A DNA stretch of 63,599 nt from the NCBI GenBank assembly GCA_029976075.1, contig JARKNW010000157.1, forward strand, positions 1-63,599. The letters are read 5' to 3'. Positions 47,291 to 58,482 of this stretch are shown one piece after another (positions within the stretch are counted from its first letter, which is position 1; every line of letters begins with the position of its first letter). The notes beneath the pieces were generated by a model. The model saw only the letters and a list, made by a program, of their open reading frames with translations, was not told the DNA's origin and made no database searches. Made by a program: the position numbers and the translations under genes. The DNA comes from Pleomorphomonas sp. (GTDB lineage Bacteria > Pseudomonadota > Alphaproteobacteria > Rhizobiales > Pleomorphomonadaceae).

Positions 47291-48487
47291 ATGAACATCC
47301 ACGAATACCAGGCAAAGGCCCTGCTCAAGGGGTTTGGCGCGCCTGTCGCCGCTGGTGTACCCATCTTTTCCGCCTCCGAGGCGGAGGCGGCTGCCCGATC
47401 CCTTCCCGGCCCGCTGTGGGTCGTGAAAAGTCAGATCCATGCCGGTGGTCGTGGCAAGGGGCGTTTCAAGGAAGCGTCTGCCGGCGACAAGGGCGGCGTC
47501 AGACTTGCCAGATCCGTGGCCGAGGTCGTGGAGTTTGCGAGCCAGATGTTGGGCTCGACGCTTGTCACCAAGCAGACCGGTGCTTCCGGCAAGCAGGTGA
47601 ACCGTCTCTACATCGAGGATGGCGCTGACATCGCCCGTGAACTCTACTGTTCGTTGCTCGTCGACCGCGCGGTCGGCCGCGTTGCCTTCGTGGTTTCCAC
47701 CGAAGGCGGCATGGACATTGAAACAGTCGCCCACGATACGCCGGAGAAGATCGTCACTGTCGCAATCGATCCGGAAGTCGGGGTTAGCTCTGCCAATGTC
47801 GCGGCTATCGTATCCGCCTTGAAGCTGGACGGTGCCGCGGTGAAGGACGCCGAAACGCTGTTCCCGCTGCTCTATCGGGCCTTCATCGAGAAGGACATGA
47901 GCCTTCTCGAGATCAACCCGTTGATCGTATTGAAAGATGGTCACCTGCGTCTTCTCGACGCCAAGGTGTCCTTCGACGGCAATGCTCTTTTCCGCCACGC
48001 CGATATCGAGGCTCTGCGCGACCTTACGGAAGAGGACGCCAAGGAGATCGAGGCCCACAAGCACGATCTCGCCTACGTGGCACTTTCCGGCAATATCGGC
48101 TGCATGGTCAATGGTGCCGGCCTTGCCATGGCAACCATGGACATCATCAAGCTCTACGGTGCCGAGCCGGCCAACTTCCTCGATGTGGGTGGCGGCGCCT
48201 CCCGCGAGAAGGTGACGGCCGCCTTCAAGATCATCACCGCCGATCCCGCCGTGAAGGGCATTCTGATCAACATCTTCGGCGGCATCATGAAGTGTGATGT
48301 CATTGCCGAGGGCGTCATCGCGGCTGTGCGGGAAGTCGGTCTCAAGGTTCCCCTGGTCGTTCGCCTCGAGGGTACCAACGTGGCTCTCGGCAAGAAGATC
48401 ATCGCCCAAAGCGGCCTCGACGTCATTGCCGCCGATGATCTCGACGATGCCGCCCGCAAGATTGTCGCCGCCGTGAAGGGAGCCTGA
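47291..48487 (+). CDS. sucC: Succinyl-CoA synthetase beta subunit (ADP-forming)
   Basis: A 398-residue ATP-grasp subunit. [16 protein letters not shown] opens the protein, [14 protein letters not shown] is the nucleotide lid and LLEINPLIV holds the metal ligands. [19 protein letters not shown] and [16 protein letters not shown] form the CoA-ligase-like half. With SucD it makes succinate, CoA and ATP from succinyl-CoA. sucD starts four bases after the stop. Confidence 0.97.
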   Translation: MNIHEYQAKALLKGFGAPVAAGVPIFSASEAEAAARSLPGPLWVVKSQIHAGGRGKGRFKEASAGDKGGVRLARSVAEVVEFASQMLGSTLVTKQTGASGKQVNRLYIEDGADIARELYCSLLVDRAVGRVAFVVSTEGGMDIETVAHDTPEKIVTVAIDPEVGVSSANVAAIVSALKLDGAAVKDAETLFPLLYRAFIEKDMSLLEINPLIVLKDGHLRLLDAKVSFDGNALFRHADIEALRDLTEEDAKEIEAHKHDLAYVALSGNIGCMVNGAGLAMATMDIIKLYGAEPANFLDVGGGASREKVTAAFKIITADPAVKGILINIFGGIMKCDVIAEGVIAAVREVGLKVPLVVRLEGTNVALGKKIIAQSGLDVIAADDLDDAARKIVAAVKGA

Positions 48488-48491
48488 TGCG

Positions 48492-49406
48492 ATGTCCATT
48501 CTCGTCAACAAGGACACCAAGGTCATCGTTCAGGGCCTGACCGGCAAGACCGGTACGTTCCACACCGAGCAAGCGCTTGGCTATCACGGCACCAAGATGG
48601 TTGCCGGCGTAACCCCCGGAAAGGGTGGTTCCACCTGGGAAGGCACGCTGCCCGACGGAAGCAAGGCAGTGCTGCCGGTATTCGACACCGTCGCCGAGGC
48701 GCGCGAGAAGACGGGAGCCAATGCGTCCGTCGTCTATGTGCCGCCCAAGGCTGCCGGTGCATCGATCATCGAGGCGATCGACGCCGAAATGCCGCTGATC
48801 GTCACCATCACCGAGGGCATCCCCGTGCTCGACATGGTGAAGGTGAAAGCACGGCTCGATCGGTCTAAGTCGCGCCTGCTGGGGCCGAACTGCCCTGGCG
48901 TGCTGACGCCCGACGAGTGCAAGATCGGCATCATGCCCGGTTCGATTTTCCGCAAGGGCTCGGTCGGTATCGTGTCGCGGTCGGGAACCTTGACCTATGA
49001 AGCGGTGTTCCAGACCACAAACGAAGGCCTTGGTCAGACGACCGCCGTCGGCATCGGCGGCGATCCCGTGAAGGGCACGGAGTTTATCGACGTGCTGGAA
49101 CTGTTCCTTGCCGATCCTGAAACGAAGTCGATTGTGATGATTGGCGAAATCGGCGGTTCGGCCGAAGAGGCCGCGGCACAGTTCCTCAAGGACGAAGCCA
49201 AGCGCGGCCGCATGAAGCCCATGGTCGGCTTCATCGCCGGCCGCACGGCACCTCCGGGTCGCACCATGGGGCATGCCGGCGCGGTGATCTCCGGCGGCAA
49301 GGGCGGAGCGGAGGACAAGATCGCTGCCATGGAAGCGGCCGGTATTGTCGTATCGCCGTCGCCCGCCCAGCTCGGACGCACGCTTGCCGAGCGTTTGAAA
49401 GGCTGA
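48492..49406 (+). CDS. sucD: Succinyl-CoA synthetase alpha subunit
   Basis: A 304-residue CoA-binding subunit. [18 protein letters not shown] and [10 protein letters not shown] form the CoA site, [22 protein letters not shown] is conserved, and the phosphorylated His lies in [18 protein letters not shown] near 245. It is complete and normally long (about 290-300 in the family). It partners with SucC, and sucA follows after 130 bases. Confidence 0.97.
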   Translation: MSILVNKDTKVIVQGLTGKTGTFHTEQALGYHGTKMVAGVTPGKGGSTWEGTLPDGSKAVLPVFDTVAEAREKTGANASVVYVPPKAAGASIIEAIDAEMPLIVTITEGIPVLDMVKVKARLDRSKSRLLGPNCPGVLTPDECKIGIMPGSIFRKGSVGIVSRSGTLTYEAVFQTTNEGLGQTTAVGIGGDPVKGTEFIDVLELFLADPETKSIVMIGEIGGSAEEAAAQFLKDEAKRGRMKPMVGFIAGRTAPPGRTMGHAGAVISGGKGGAEDKIAAMEAAGIVVSPSPAQLGRTLAERLKG

Positions 49407-49536
49407 GACGCGCCTTTCCAGCCTGACGGACCCCGTGGAGCCGTTCATCGTCCCCGCGGGTTACCAACTTACACACGGCGAAGCGATCCTGCTGTCGCCG
49501 GAACGCGAGGACGGAGCGGACGGCTCCGAAACGCAC

Positions 49537-52506
49537 ATGGCACGGCAGAACGGTAACGACGCTTTCGCCGGAACCTCGTTCCTCTACGGCGGCAACACCG
49601 CCTATATCGAGGCGCTTGAGGCCCGCTATCTGGCCGATCCCAACTCGGTCGATCCCGAATGGCGGGAATTCTTCGACGCCCTGTCCGAACCGGCGACGGC
49701 GCGTGAGGCGCGCGGCGCGAGCTGGTCACGACCCGACTGGCCGCCCAAGGTCAATGGCGAGCTGGTTTCCGCTCTCGACGGCAACTGGCCGGAAGTCAGC
49801 AAGGTCCTCGAGAAGAAGATCGAAGCGAAAGCGCAGCCGGTCGGCATCACCGCCGCCGAACTGAGACAGGCGACGCTCGATTCGGTCCGGGCCATCATGA
49901 TGATCCGCGCCTATCGCATGCGTGGCCATCTCCATGCCGACCTCGATCCGATCGGTGTCGCCAAGAAGCTCGACCACGAGGAACTGCATCCGGCGAGCTA
50001 CGGCTTTACCGAAGCCGACATGGACCGGCCGATCTTCATCGATCACGTGCTCGGTCTCGAGTATGCCACCGTGCGGCAGATGATCGATATTCTGCGGCGG
50101 ACCTATTGCGGCACCATCGGCTACGAGTTCATGCACATCTCCTCCCCCGAGGAGAAGGCCTGGATTCAGGAGCGCATCGAAGGGCCGGACAAGCAGATCG
50201 AGTTCACCGAGAAGGGCAAGAAGGCCATTCTCAACAAGCTGGTGGAGGCCGAGGGCTTCGAGAAGTTCCTCGACGTCAAGTACACCGGCACCAAGCGCTT
50301 CGGCCTCGACGGAGGCGAGAGCCTCATTCCCGCGCTTGAGCAGATCATCAAGCGGGGTGGCAATCTCGGCGTCAAGGAAATCGTGCTGGGCATGCCGCAT
50401 CGCGGCCGCCTCAACGTCCTGACGCAGGTGATGGCCAAGCCGCATCGGGCACTGTTCCACGAGTTCAAGGGCGGCTCCTACGCCCCTGATGACGTCGAAG
50501 GCTCGGGCGACGTGAAGTACCACCTCGGCGCTTCGTCCGACCGCGAGTTCGACGGCAACAAGGTGCACCTCAGCCTGACGCCCAACCCGTCGCATCTCGA
50601 GATCGTCAACCCGGTGGTGCTCGGCAAGGTTCGCGCCAAGCAGGACGTGTCGGCCACGGTTTGGGAAGGCGACATCATTCCGCTGCGCGAGCGCGTCAAG
50701 GTACTGCCGTTGCTGTTGCATGGAGACGCTGCCTTTGCGGGCCAGGGCGTGGTTGCCGAGTGTTTCGGCCTCAGCCAGTTGCGCGGCCATCGCGTCGGCG
50801 GTTCGATCCACTTCATCGTCAACAACCAGATCGGCTTCACCACCAACCCGCACTTCTCGCGCTCGTCGCCCTATCCGTCCGACGTCGCCAAGATGGTCGA
50901 GGCGCCGATCCTGCATGTCAATGGCGACGATCCCGAAGCGGTGGTCTATGCCGCCAAGGTCGCCATCGATTACCGGCAGAAGTTCCACAAGCCGGTGGTC
51001 ATCGACATGATCTGCTATCGCCGCTTCGGTCATAACGAAGGCGACGAGCCGGGCTTCACCCAGCCGATCATGTATTCCAAGATCCGCGGTCACGCGACGA
51101 CATTGCAGATCTACGCCAAGAAGCTGATCGACGAAGGCGTCGTCAGCCAGGACGAAGTGATCGGCATGCAAGCTGCCTTCCGCCTGAAGCTCGACCAGGA
51201 GTACGAGGCGGGACAGGCCTACAAGCCCAACAAGGCTGACTGGCTGGATGGCGCTTGGGCTGGTCTCAAGGTGGCCGACAGCTTCGACGAGCAGCGGCGC
51301 GGCCAGTCCGGCGTCAACATCGAGACGCTCCGGGAAATCGGCCTCAAGATCAATACGGTTCCGGCGACCTTCAACGCGCACCGGACCATCCAGCGCTTCC
51401 TCGACGCCCGCAAGAAGGCGATCGAGACCGGCGAGGGGATCGATTGGGCGCTTGGCGAGGCCCTGGCGTTTGGATCGCTTGCTCTCGGCGGCCACAAGAT
51501 CCGTCTTTCCGGCCAGGACTGCGAGCGCGGCACCTTCAGCCAGCGCCATAGCGTGCTCTACGATCAGGAGACGGAAGCGCGCTACATCCCGCTCGCCAAT
51601 CTTTCTCCGGAACAGGCTCCGTTCGAAGTCATCAACTCGATGCTGTCCGAAGAGGCGGTATTGGGCTTCGAATATGGCTACTCGCTGGCTCGTCCCAACG
51701 CACTCACCCTGTGGGAGGCGCAGTTCGGCGACTTCGCCAACGGTGCGCAGGTGGTGTTCGACCAGTTCATCTCCGGCGGCGAGCGCAAGTGGCTCAGAAT
51801 GTCCGGTCTTGTCTGCCTGTTGCCGCATGGCTACGAAGGCCAGGGACCTGAGCATTCGTCTGCTCGTCTCGAGCGCTGGCTGCAGCTCTGCGCCGAAGAC
51901 AACATGCAGGTCGCCAACTGCACCACTCCGGCCAACTACTTCCACATCCTCAGGCGCCAGTTGACCCGCGACTTCCGCAAGCCGCTGATCCTGATGACGC
52001 CGAAGTCTTTGCTGCGCCACAAGCGGGCGGTGTCGAAGCTCGCCCACATGGGGGCTGAGACTTCGTTCCACCGGCTTCTTTGGGACCACGCCCAGTCCGA
52101 TCCGGAAACGGTGACCGTGCGTCTCAAGCCAGACGCGGAGATCCGCCGTGTGGTGATGTGCACCGGAAAGGTCTACTACGATCTCTTGGAAGAACGTGAA
52201 AAGCGCGGCGTCGACGACATCTATCTGTTGCGCGTCGAGCAGCTCTATCCGTTCCCCGCCAAGGCACTGGTCAACGAGCTCAGCCGCTTCCCTAACGCCG
52301 AACACGTCTGGTGCCAGGAAGAGCCCAAGAACATGGGTGCCTGGACCTTCATCGACCCCTATCTCGAGTGGGTCCTGAAGCAGATCGGCGCCAAGATCCC
52401 GCGGGCCCGCTACGCTGGCCGAGCGCCGGCTGCCGCCACTGCCACCGGCCTGATGTCGAAGCATCTCGCCCAGCTCGCCGCCTTCCTCGACGAAGCGCTC
52501 GGCTGA
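49537..52506 (+). CDS. sucA: 2-oxoglutarate dehydrogenase E1 component
   Basis: A 989-residue thiamine-diphosphate enzyme decarboxylating 2-oxoglutarate. [19 protein letters not shown] is the family N-terminus, followed by the DPEWREFF block that contacts E2. [35 protein letters not shown] and [16 protein letters not shown] form the cofactor site. I chose the ATG at 49537 over the GTG at 49435, because the 34 extra residues do not resemble rhizobial SucA. A stable hairpin follows before sucB. Confidence 0.95.
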   Translation: MARQNGNDAFAGTSFLYGGNTAYIEALEARYLADPNSVDPEWREFFDALSEPATAREARGASWSRPDWPPKVNGELVSALDGNWPEVSKVLEKKIEAKAQPVGITAAELRQATLDSVRAIMMIRAYRMRGHLHADLDPIGVAKKLDHEELHPASYGFTEADMDRPIFIDHVLGLEYATVRQMIDILRRTYCGTIGYEFMHISSPEEKAWIQERIEGPDKQIEFTEKGKKAILNKLVEAEGFEKFLDVKYTGTKRFGLDGGESLIPALEQIIKRGGNLGVKEIVLGMPHRGRLNVLTQVMAKPHRALFHEFKGGSYAPDDVEGSGDVKYHLGASSDREFDGNKVHLSLTPNPSHLEIVNPVVLGKVRAKQDVSATVWEGDIIPLRERVKVLPLLLHGDAAFAGQGVVAECFGLSQLRGHRVGGSIHFIVNNQIGFTTNPHFSRSSPYPSDVAKMVEAPILHVNGDDPEAVVYAAKVAIDYRQKFHKPVVIDMICYRRFGHNEGDEPGFTQPIMYSKIRGHATTLQIYAKKLIDEGVVSQDEVIGMQAAFRLKLDQEYEAGQAYKPNKADWLDGAWAGLKVADSFDEQRRGQSGVNIETLREIGLKINTVPATFNAHRTIQRFLDARKKAIETGEGIDWALGEALAFGSLALGGHKIRLSGQDCERGTFSQRHSVLYDQETEARYIPLANLSPEQAPFEVINSMLSEEAVLGFEYGYSLARPNALTLWEAQFGDFANGAQVVFDQFISGGERKWLRMSGLVCLLPHGYEGQGPEHSSARLERWLQLCAEDNMQVANCTTPANYFHILRRQLTRDFRKPLILMTPKSLLRHKRAVSKLAHMGAETSFHRLLWDHAQSDPETVTVRLKPDAEIRRVVMCTGKVYYDLLEEREKRGVDDIYLLRVEQLYPFPAKALVNELSRFPNAEHVWCQEEPKNMGAWTFIDPYLEWVLKQIGAKIPRARYAGRAPAAATATGLMSKHLAQLAAFLDEALG

Positions 52507-52515
52507 CCGGCCTTC

Positions 52516-52546
52516 GAGGCGGCCGTTCGGCCGCCTCCGTTCCTTT
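52516..52546 (+). terminator. Intercistronic hairpin between sucA and sucB
   Basis: GAGGCGGCC (52516-52524) pairs with GGCCGCCTC (52529-52537) around GTTC, followed by CGTTCCTTTT. It looks like a leaky terminator or a processing or stabilising element, since sucB 30 bases on lacks its own obvious promoter. Confidence 0.5.
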
Positions 52547-52567
52547 TGCACCTGGAGAGAAGCTCAA

Positions 52568-53788
52568 ATGGGCAACGATATCCGCGTCCCGACGCTTGGC
52601 GAATCGGTGACAGAGGCGACCATCGGCCGCTGGTTCAAGAAAATTGGCGATGCCGTGAAGGCCGACGAGCCATTGGTCGAGCTCGAGACCGACAAGGTTA
52701 CCATCGAAGTGCCGGCACCGGTTGACGGCACGCTCTCTGAAATTCTGGTCCAGGCCGGAGAGACCGTCGGCGTCGGTGCCATCCTCGGTTCGTTGGGGGC
52801 CGCATCAGAAGGAGCTCCGGCACCGAAGGTTGCCGAACCAGCCAAGCCTGCGGAAGCCGCAGTTCCGGCGAAGGCCGCTGAGCCTGCCAAGTCCGCCGCC
52901 CCTGTGCCGCCATCGCCGGCCGCCGCCCGCGTCATGGCGGAGACCGGCACGAGCGTCGAAACCGGCTCGGGCAAGCGCGGGCAGGTACTGAAGGAAGACG
53001 TGCTGGCGGCTGTTGCCGCCGTTGGTGCCGCTGCCCCGGCGCCTGCAACACCGTCGGCGCCCCGTGCTCCGGTGGCCGCCGACGACGCTGGGCGCGAAGA
53101 GCGGGTCCGGATGACCAAGCTCCGCCAGACAATCGCTCGCCGTCTCAAGGAAGCCCAGAATACCGCCGCCATGCTGACCACCTTCAACGAGGTGGACATG
53201 ACTGGCGTCATGTCGCTCCGGTCGTCTTACAAGGATCTCTTCGAGAAGAAGCATGGCGTCAAGCTCGGCTTCATGGGCTTCTTCGTGAAGGCCGTGGTGC
53301 AGGCGCTGAAGGAGATCCCGGCCGTCAACGCCGAGATCGATGGCGAGGATCTCGTCTACAAGAACTATTACCACATCGGTGTCGCCGTCGGTACGGACAA
53401 GGGACTTGTCGTGCCGGTGGTGCGCGACGCCGATCACCTCTCCATTGCCGGCATCGAGAAGAAGATCGGCGAATACGGCAAGCGGGCTCGTGACGGTCTG
53501 CTCCGCATTGAGGAGATGCAGGGCGGCACATTCACCATCTCGAACGGCGGTGTCTATGGTTCGCTGATGTCGACGCCGATCCTCAACGCGCCGCAGTCGG
53601 GCATCCTGGGCATGCACAAGATCCAGGAGCGGCCGATGGTCGTCGGCGGCAAGATCGAGATCCGGCCGATGATGTATCTGGCCCTGTCCTACGATCATCG
53701 CGTCATCGACGGCAAGGAAGCGGTGACCTTCCTGGTTCGGGTCAAGGAGAATCTCGAAGACCCGCAACGCCTCGTTCTCGACCTCTAG
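52568..53788 (+). CDS. sucB: Dihydrolipoyl succinyltransferase (E2 of 2-oxoglutarate dehydrogenase)
   Basis: A 406-residue E2 core. The lipoyl domain (about 3-77) carries the lipoylated Lys43 in [14 protein letters not shown]. An Ala/Pro linker leads to the E3-binding domain (about 117-150, [11 protein letters not shown]) and a second linker. The catalytic acetyltransferase domain (about 178-406) ends with [13 protein letters not shown], the His and Asp of which are catalytic. A ribosome site GGAGAGAAG precedes the ATG. Confidence 0.96.
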   Translation: MGNDIRVPTLGESVTEATIGRWFKKIGDAVKADEPLVELETDKVTIEVPAPVDGTLSEILVQAGETVGVGAILGSLGAASEGAPAPKVAEPAKPAEAAVPAKAAEPAKSAAPVPPSPAAARVMAETGTSVETGSGKRGQVLKEDVLAAVAAVGAAAPAPATPSAPRAPVAADDAGREERVRMTKLRQTIARRLKEAQNTAAMLTTFNEVDMTGVMSLRSSYKDLFEKKHGVKLGFMGFFVKAVVQALKEIPAVNAEIDGEDLVYKNYYHIGVAVGTDKGLVVPVVRDADHLSIAGIEKKIGEYGKRARDGLLRIEEMQGGTFTISNGGVYGSLMSTPILNAPQSGILGMHKIQERPMVVGGKIEIRPMMYLALSYDHRVIDGKEAVTFLVRVKENLEDPQRLVLDL

Positions 53789-53900
53789 GCCAACGCCGGC
53801 ATCCGCGTGTCTCCTCCCGAGTGGAGGAGGCGCCTGACGACTGGACATATGACGGTTCTTGTCCGCAGATAGCGCGCGCACGACAACCGAGAGGAATCCG

Positions 53901-54536
53901 ATGTCTCCTTACCTTGGCGAACTTGCAAGCGTTATGGCGGTTTTTTCATTCGCCATCGTGGCTCCAGGAGCTGACACTGCCATGGTGATGCGACAGAGCC
54001 TGGTGCACGGACGGCGAGCTGGCATCCTCACGGCGTTCGGGGTTGGTACCTCACTGCTGTTCCACCTGACTTACACCATTCTCGGCCTGGGCTTGATCGT
54101 CTCGCAGTCCTTGCTTTTATTCTCGGTGATCAAGTGGGCTGGTGCCGCCTACCTGACCTACATGGGGATCATGGCGTTGCGCGCGCCGGCGCCGACACTG
54201 CCCGACGACGATGCCGGCGTTGCGTCGGCTCCCATGAGCGATCGTCGCGCGTTCGGCCTCGGCTTTGTGACGAACGCCCTCAACCCCAAGCCGATTTTGT
54301 TCTTCCTGTCCCTGTTCTCCGTGCTCGTCAGCCATGAGACGCCAGCTCTCGTCAAGGGAGGTTACGGCCTAGTGATGGCGAGCTGCCTTATCCTCTGGTT
54401 CTCGGCGGTCTCCTGCTTTTTGACTATGCCCAGGGTCAGGCACGGCTTTTCGCGCGCCGGAGTGTGGATCAACCGGGTGACGGGCGCCGTCTTCATCGCC
54501 TTTGGCGTCCGGCTTGCCCTCTCGCGTGCCGAGTGA
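53901..54536 (+). CDS. LysE/RhtB-family exporter
   Basis: A 211-residue inner-membrane protein with about six hydrophobic segments. [31 protein letters not shown] (as two adjoining blocks near 23-53) and [18 protein letters not shown] are the LysE/RhtB signatures. Such proteins export amino acids or related solutes; the substrate here is unknown. It sits between sucB and lpdA with GAGAGG before the ATG. This is a known kind of insertion in rhizobial odh clusters, but it has no evident link to the complex. Confidence 0.88.
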   Translation: MSPYLGELASVMAVFSFAIVAPGADTAMVMRQSLVHGRRAGILTAFGVGTSLLFHLTYTILGLGLIVSQSLLLFSVIKWAGAAYLTYMGIMALRAPAPTLPDDDAGVASAPMSDRRAFGLGFVTNALNPKPILFFLSLFSVLVSHETPALVKGGYGLVMASCLILWFSAVSCFLTMPRVRHGFSRAGVWINRVTGAVFIAFGVRLALSRAE

Positions 54537-54588
54537 AGCCAATCGCTTAACGGACAGCAGGCCGTCGCAGCCTCACAGGAGTGCTCTC

Positions 54589-55977
54589 ATGTCCTTCGAT
54601 CTCGTTGTCATCGGTACTGGCCCTGGCGGCTATGTGGCAGCCATCCGCGCCGCTCAACTCGGTATGAAAGTTGCCGTCGTCGAGAAGCGGGCGAGCCACG
54701 GCGGCACCTGCCTCAATGTCGGTTGCATCCCCTCCAAGGCTTTGTTGCACGCCTCCGAAATGTTCCACGAGGCCGGCCATGTCTTTGCAAAGCTCGGTGT
54801 GAAGGTCGGGGTGCCGGAGCTCGATCTTGCGGCGATGATGGGTCACAAGGACACCACCGTCCGCAGCAACGTTCAGGGCATCGATTTTCTTTTCAAGAAG
54901 AACAAGATCACCGTCCATCACGGCAAGGGACGCATTGTTGCAGCCGGGAAGGTCGAAGTCACCGCAGAGGGTGGCGAGGCAAACGTCATCGAGGCGAAGC
55001 ACATCCTGATCGCCACTGGTTCGGACGTGGCGAGCCTGCCCGGTATCACCATCGACGAGAAGACCGTTGTCTCTTCGACAGGTGCGCTGTCGCTCGAAAA
55101 GGTGCCGGAGCATCTGGTCGTGATCGGCGCCGGTGTCATCGGGCTTGAACTCGGATCGGTTTGGCAGCGGTTGGGCGCGCGGGTAACGGTGATCGAGTAC
55201 CTCGATCGCATTCTGCCGGGCCTTGATGGCGAGGTTGCCAAGTCATTCCAGAGGCTCCTCGAGCGCCAGGGTTTCGCCTTCAAGCTCGGTCGCAAGGTGA
55301 TCGGCACTGAAGGCGGCACCGTGAGCTTCGAGCCGGCGGCAGGTGGTGAGACCGAGACGGTCGCGGCAGACGTCGTTCTGGTGGCTGTCGGTCGCAAGCC
55401 TTACACCGAAGGTCTTGGCCTTGCTGAGGTTGGCGTGAAGCTGGATGGCAAGGGCCGCGTCGAGATCGACGCTCATTACGCGACGAACGTGCCGGGCATC
55501 CACGCCATTGGCGACGTGGTGACCGGTCCGATGCTGGCCCACAAGGCCGAAGACGAGGGCATCGCAATTGCCGAACTGATGGCCGGCAAGGCGGGTCACG
55601 TCAATTACGACGTCATTCCTGCGGTGGTCTATACCTCTCCTGAGGTCGCGGCAGTCGGCCGCACCGAGGAAGATCTCAAGTCGGCGGGAGTGCCCTATAA
55701 GGTCGGCAAGTTCAACTTCCTCGCCAATGGCCGAGCCAAGTCGATCCTGAAGACCGACGGTTTCGTCAAAATCCTGGCGCACGCGGAGACCGATCGGGTG
55801 CTTGGGGTTCACATCATTGGCCCCGGTGCCGGCGAAGCGATTGCCGAAGCGGCGGTTCTGATGGAGTTTTCCGGTTCGGCCGAGGATCTCGCCCGCACCT
55901 GTCACGCTCATCCGACGCTGTCCGAGGCCATGAAGGAAGCCGCGCTCGCTGTCGACAAGCGGGCTATTCACGCCTGA
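54589..55977 (+). CDS. lpdA: Dihydrolipoyl dehydrogenase (E3)
   Basis: A 462-residue FAD enzyme reoxidising the lipoyl groups of E2. The FAD motif [18 protein letters not shown] is at 8-25 and the redox disulfide Cys41/Cys46 in [13 protein letters not shown]. The NAD motif is [20 protein letters not shown], followed by the FAD-binding [17 protein letters not shown]. The catalytic [13 protein letters not shown] lies at the C-terminus. It probably serves the 2-oxoglutarate complex encoded just upstream. Confidence 0.96.
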   Translation: MSFDLVVIGTGPGGYVAAIRAAQLGMKVAVVEKRASHGGTCLNVGCIPSKALLHASEMFHEAGHVFAKLGVKVGVPELDLAAMMGHKDTTVRSNVQGIDFLFKKNKITVHHGKGRIVAAGKVEVTAEGGEANVIEAKHILIATGSDVASLPGITIDEKTVVSSTGALSLEKVPEHLVVIGAGVIGLELGSVWQRLGARVTVIEYLDRILPGLDGEVAKSFQRLLERQGFAFKLGRKVIGTEGGTVSFEPAAGGETETVAADVVLVAVGRKPYTEGLGLAEVGVKLDGKGRVEIDAHYATNVPGIHAIGDVVTGPMLAHKAEDEGIAIAELMAGKAGHVNYDVIPAVVYTSPEVAAVGRTEEDLKSAGVPYKVGKFNFLANGRAKSILKTDGFVKILAHAETDRVLGVHIIGPGAGEAIAEAAVLMEFSGSAEDLARTCHAHPTLSEAMKEAALAVDKRAIHA

Positions 55978-55979
55978 GA

Positions 55980-56903
55980 CTATCGGCAGTGGCGGCGGTC
56001 AACGACCGTGAACAGGCCGACGCCGCCGACCACCAGCGCCGTACCGAGAAGGTCGACGCCGCGAAGAGGCTCGTCGAGGATCAGCACGGCGAGAAACAGC
56101 GTGACGACCGGCGACAACGTGCCGATGGTGGAGTTGGCGGCGGCAGAAATGCGCGACAGCGCCGCGCTCATCAGGAAGCTCGGCAAGACTGTCGCGCCGA
56201 TGGCCAGAGTCACTGAAAGCGCGAAGGCCCGGCTGGACACCACCAATGCCGACAATGGGTGGGTCGCCAGGAACAGCAAGAGCACAACCACGGCCGCTCC
56301 GGTCATGGCGACGGAGGTGAAGAGTGGCGCCCCCATGACCGCGATGCTGCCGCCCGCCAGGAGCTGATACAGGGCGAAGGTGACGGCGGCGGCGAGCACC
56401 CAGAGGGCACCGACGACGATATCGCCCCCACCCGTCTCGAAGTCGGCGAGGAAGACCACGGTGAGGCCGAGATAGGCGATCCCGAAGGATGCCACCGCGT
56501 TCCAGCGCAGCGGCAGGCGGAACAGCACCGCACCGAGCAGCAGTACGAACAGGGGATAAGTGAACAGGATCAGCCGCTCGAATTGCGGCGTCAGCGTCTC
56601 GAGCCCCTTGAAGTCGGCATAGGACGAAAACCAGTAACCGATGACACCGATCATCAGCGCCTTGAGATAAGCGGGCATCGGCACCGCTCTCTGGCGGTCC
56701 CGGGCGTAGGCGACATAGCCGACGGCGACATAGATCGGAACCGACAGCCCCATACGGAGCGCAAGCAGCGTCAGCGTATCGACGCCCTCGGCGAAGGCGA
56801 GCTTGATCAGGATGCCCTTGGCGGCAAACAGAACGGCGCCGAGAGCCGCGAATCCATAACCGATCCAGACAGGACCGGCTGAAGAGGGGGATGAAGCGTT
56901 CAA
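55980..56903 (-). CDS. DMT-superfamily (EamA) transporter
   Basis: A 307-residue inner-membrane protein with about ten hydrophobic segments arranged as two EamA repeats (about 15-150 and 165-300). The first repeat starts GYGFAALGAVLFAAKGILIKLAF, and the second ends LSPVVTLFLAVLILDEPLRGVDLLGTALVVGG (two adjoining blocks), a typical EamA closing motif. The family moves metabolites outward; the substrate is unknown. It converges on lpdA with two bases between stops and lies downstream of xerC on the same strand. Confidence 0.88.
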   Translation of the reverse strand: MNASSPSSAGPVWIGYGFAALGAVLFAAKGILIKLAFAEGVDTLTLLALRMGLSVPIYVAVGYVAYARDRQRAVPMPAYLKALMIGVIGYWFSSYADFKGLETLTPQFERLILFTYPLFVLLLGAVLFRLPLRWNAVASFGIAYLGLTVVFLADFETGGGDIVVGALWVLAAAVTFALYQLLAGGSIAVMGAPLFTSVAMTGAAVVVLLLFLATHPLSALVVSSRAFALSVTLAIGATVLPSFLMSAALSRISAAANSTIGTLSPVVTLFLAVLILDEPLRGVDLLGTALVVGGVGLFTVVDRRHCR

Positions 56904-57005
56904 GAGCAGCGGCCCGGAAGCCTCCCGACAAAGGTGGCGGAAGTTGCAAGCCTTAAGGCATCCTGCGCGCCAAGGAAAGCCGGGTCGCCGAGACGTAGGC
57001 GCATC

Positions 57006-57950
57006 TCAGGCGCGTGGATGTGCCCCCTTCCAGGCGGCAACCAACCGTTCGGCATCGACCGATGTGTAGACCTGCGTCGTTGACAGGTTGGCGTGGCCAA
57101 GCAGCTCCTGAATGGTGCGAAGATCGCCACCCGACCCCAGAAGATGTGTGGCAAAGGAATGCCGGAGGGCATGGGGCGTTGCCGTCTCAGGCAAACCTAG
57201 GGCGCCGCGCAGCCGCTGGAGGGCGAGCTGAATGATGCGAGGAGACAATGGTCCTCCCTTGACGCCGCGAAAGAGTGGTCCGTCGGGCGACAGGCGGAAG
57301 GGGACGAGGCGAACGTAGGTGGCGACTGCGCGCCCGACGGCCGGCAATACAGGGACCAGGCGCGCTTTGCCTCCTTTGCCGGTGACGCGGAGGGCTCCCC
57401 CTGTCTCCGGGGGCGCCTCGGCGGCGGTCAGCGATAGCGCTTCAGAAATGCGCAGGCCGGCGCCATAGAGCAAAGCCAGCACGGCGCCGTCGCGGGCGGC
57501 CACCCACGGTTCCTCGGCGAGGGCGCCGGCGTCTGATACGACGGACAGTGCATCTGCAACCCCCAGCGGTCGCGGCAGGCGGCGTGGCGCCTTGGGGGCG
57601 CCAACCGCGGTGATAGCCGCACTGGTTGCCTCACCGCGCTTTTCAAGAAAGCGAATCAGCGAGCGAACGCCCGACAGGCTGCGGGCAAGGCTCGGTGCCG
57701 CAAGTCCCTCGCGTCGGCGGCGGGCAAGAAAGGCCCGATAGTCGGTCGGCGAAAGCCGGCCGAGGTCGGCAATGGTTGGCGGCGCCCCGAGGTGGTCCGT
57801 CAGAAAGCGGACGAAGTCATCCACGTCGCGGCCGTATGCCTCGCCGGTTCGGGGGCTGAGCCGTCGGAGATCGGCCAGCCAACGGCGCCACTCCGCCACG
57901 ATCGCGGCTAGGTCGGGCGCCATGGTGATGAGTGGGGTGGTGACTGTCAT
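57006..57950 (-). CDS. xerC: Tyrosine recombinase XerC
   Basis: A 314-residue site-specific recombinase that resolves chromosome dimers with XerD at dif. The N-terminal core-binding SAM-like domain is at about 12-105. The catalytic residues are visible: Arg in LYGAGLRISEALSL, Lys in TGKGGKARLVPVLP, His and Arg in PHALRHSFATHLL, His in ELLGHANLSTTQVYTSV and the Tyr nucleophile in the same block. An internal ATG ten codons in is an alternative start. Its position after the sucAB-lpdA block is usual in rhizobia, which favours XerC over a phage integrase. Confidence 0.93.
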   Translation of the reverse strand: MTVTTPLITMAPDLAAIVAEWRRWLADLRRLSPRTGEAYGRDVDDFVRFLTDHLGAPPTIADLGRLSPTDYRAFLARRRREGLAAPSLARSLSGVRSLIRFLEKRGEATSAAITAVGAPKAPRRLPRPLGVADALSVVSDAGALAEEPWVAARDGAVLALLYGAGLRISEALSLTAAEAPPETGGALRVTGKGGKARLVPVLPAVGRAVATYVRLVPFRLSPDGPLFRGVKGGPLSPRIIQLALQRLRGALGLPETATPHALRHSFATHLLGSGGDLRTIQELLGHANLSTTQVYTSVDAERLVAAWKGAHPRA

Positions 57951-58107
57951 CGGTCTGTGTTTCCACGCCGGACTGTCGACCGAAAAGCTGAATGGCTGAT
58001 GAACGCAGACATCAGGGTCGGTTCAACGGTGGTGGTGTAGAAAGACGTCCAAGATGGTTCGGCGGCAGAAACGTCGCTGAGCCTCGGGCTCCAAGGAGGG
58101 CCATGTC

Positions 58108-58467
58108 ATGCTTCACAGGCGTCTCTTCACCACCATTGCCGCCTCTTTCGCGGTGGCGCTGATCGCCGCCGCCGGGCTCGCCGGTTCCGCGTCGAGCGCA
58201 GCCGCCGACGGCTTGTATTTTGGCTACAACGACGGCCCGCGCATGCCACCTCCACCGCCGCGTTGGGGTTGGGGGCCGCCGCACCATCCCGGACCGGCTT
58301 GGGGCGGTGCTCCCGGTTGGGGCCCGCCGGGCCGTGGCTGGGGGCCGCCGCCGCCGATGTGTCGCCCGCGCTGGGTCGAGCGGCCGATCGTTGACCCCTG
58401 GGGCCGCGTCGTTCGCTACCAGCAGATGCAGATCATGGACTGCGGTCCGCGTCATCACCGCTGGTAA
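58108..58467 (+). CDS. Secreted Gly/Pro/Trp-rich protein, function unknown
   Basis: A 119-residue protein with a clear signal peptide (about 1-33, cleavage after SSAAA or nearby). The middle (about 46-85) is made of Pro, Gly and Trp with repeated WGPP-type units and must be disordered. The end, RWVERPIVDPWGRVVRYQQM, is ordered-looking, with two cysteines that could pair. AAGGAGG lies ten bases before the ATG, which supports real translation. No named family is recognised. A surface or periplasmic role is inferred from the signal. Confidence 0.72.
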   Translation: MLHRRLFTTIAASFAVALIAAAGLAGSASSAAADGLYFGYNDGPRMPPPPPRWGWGPPHHPGPAWGGAPGWGPPGRGWGPPPPMCRPRWVERPIVDPWGRVVRYQQMQIMDCGPRHHRW

Positions 58468-58482
58468 GGCATTGGCCAACCA

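Noticed and set aside
49435..49536. GTG start for sucA adding 34 residues
   Set aside because: The extra peptide has no resemblance to rhizobial SucA N-termini, and MARQ at 49537 is the typical start.
49726..52551. 941-codon open frame on the minus strand opposite sucA
   Set aside because: It lies fully antisense to the complete sucA gene, has no known domain, and such frames are common opposite GC-rich genes with strong codon bias.
53810..53831. CTCCTCC/GGAGGAG hairpin after sucB
   Set aside because: The stem is perfect but short and has no T run, so I do not call a terminator.
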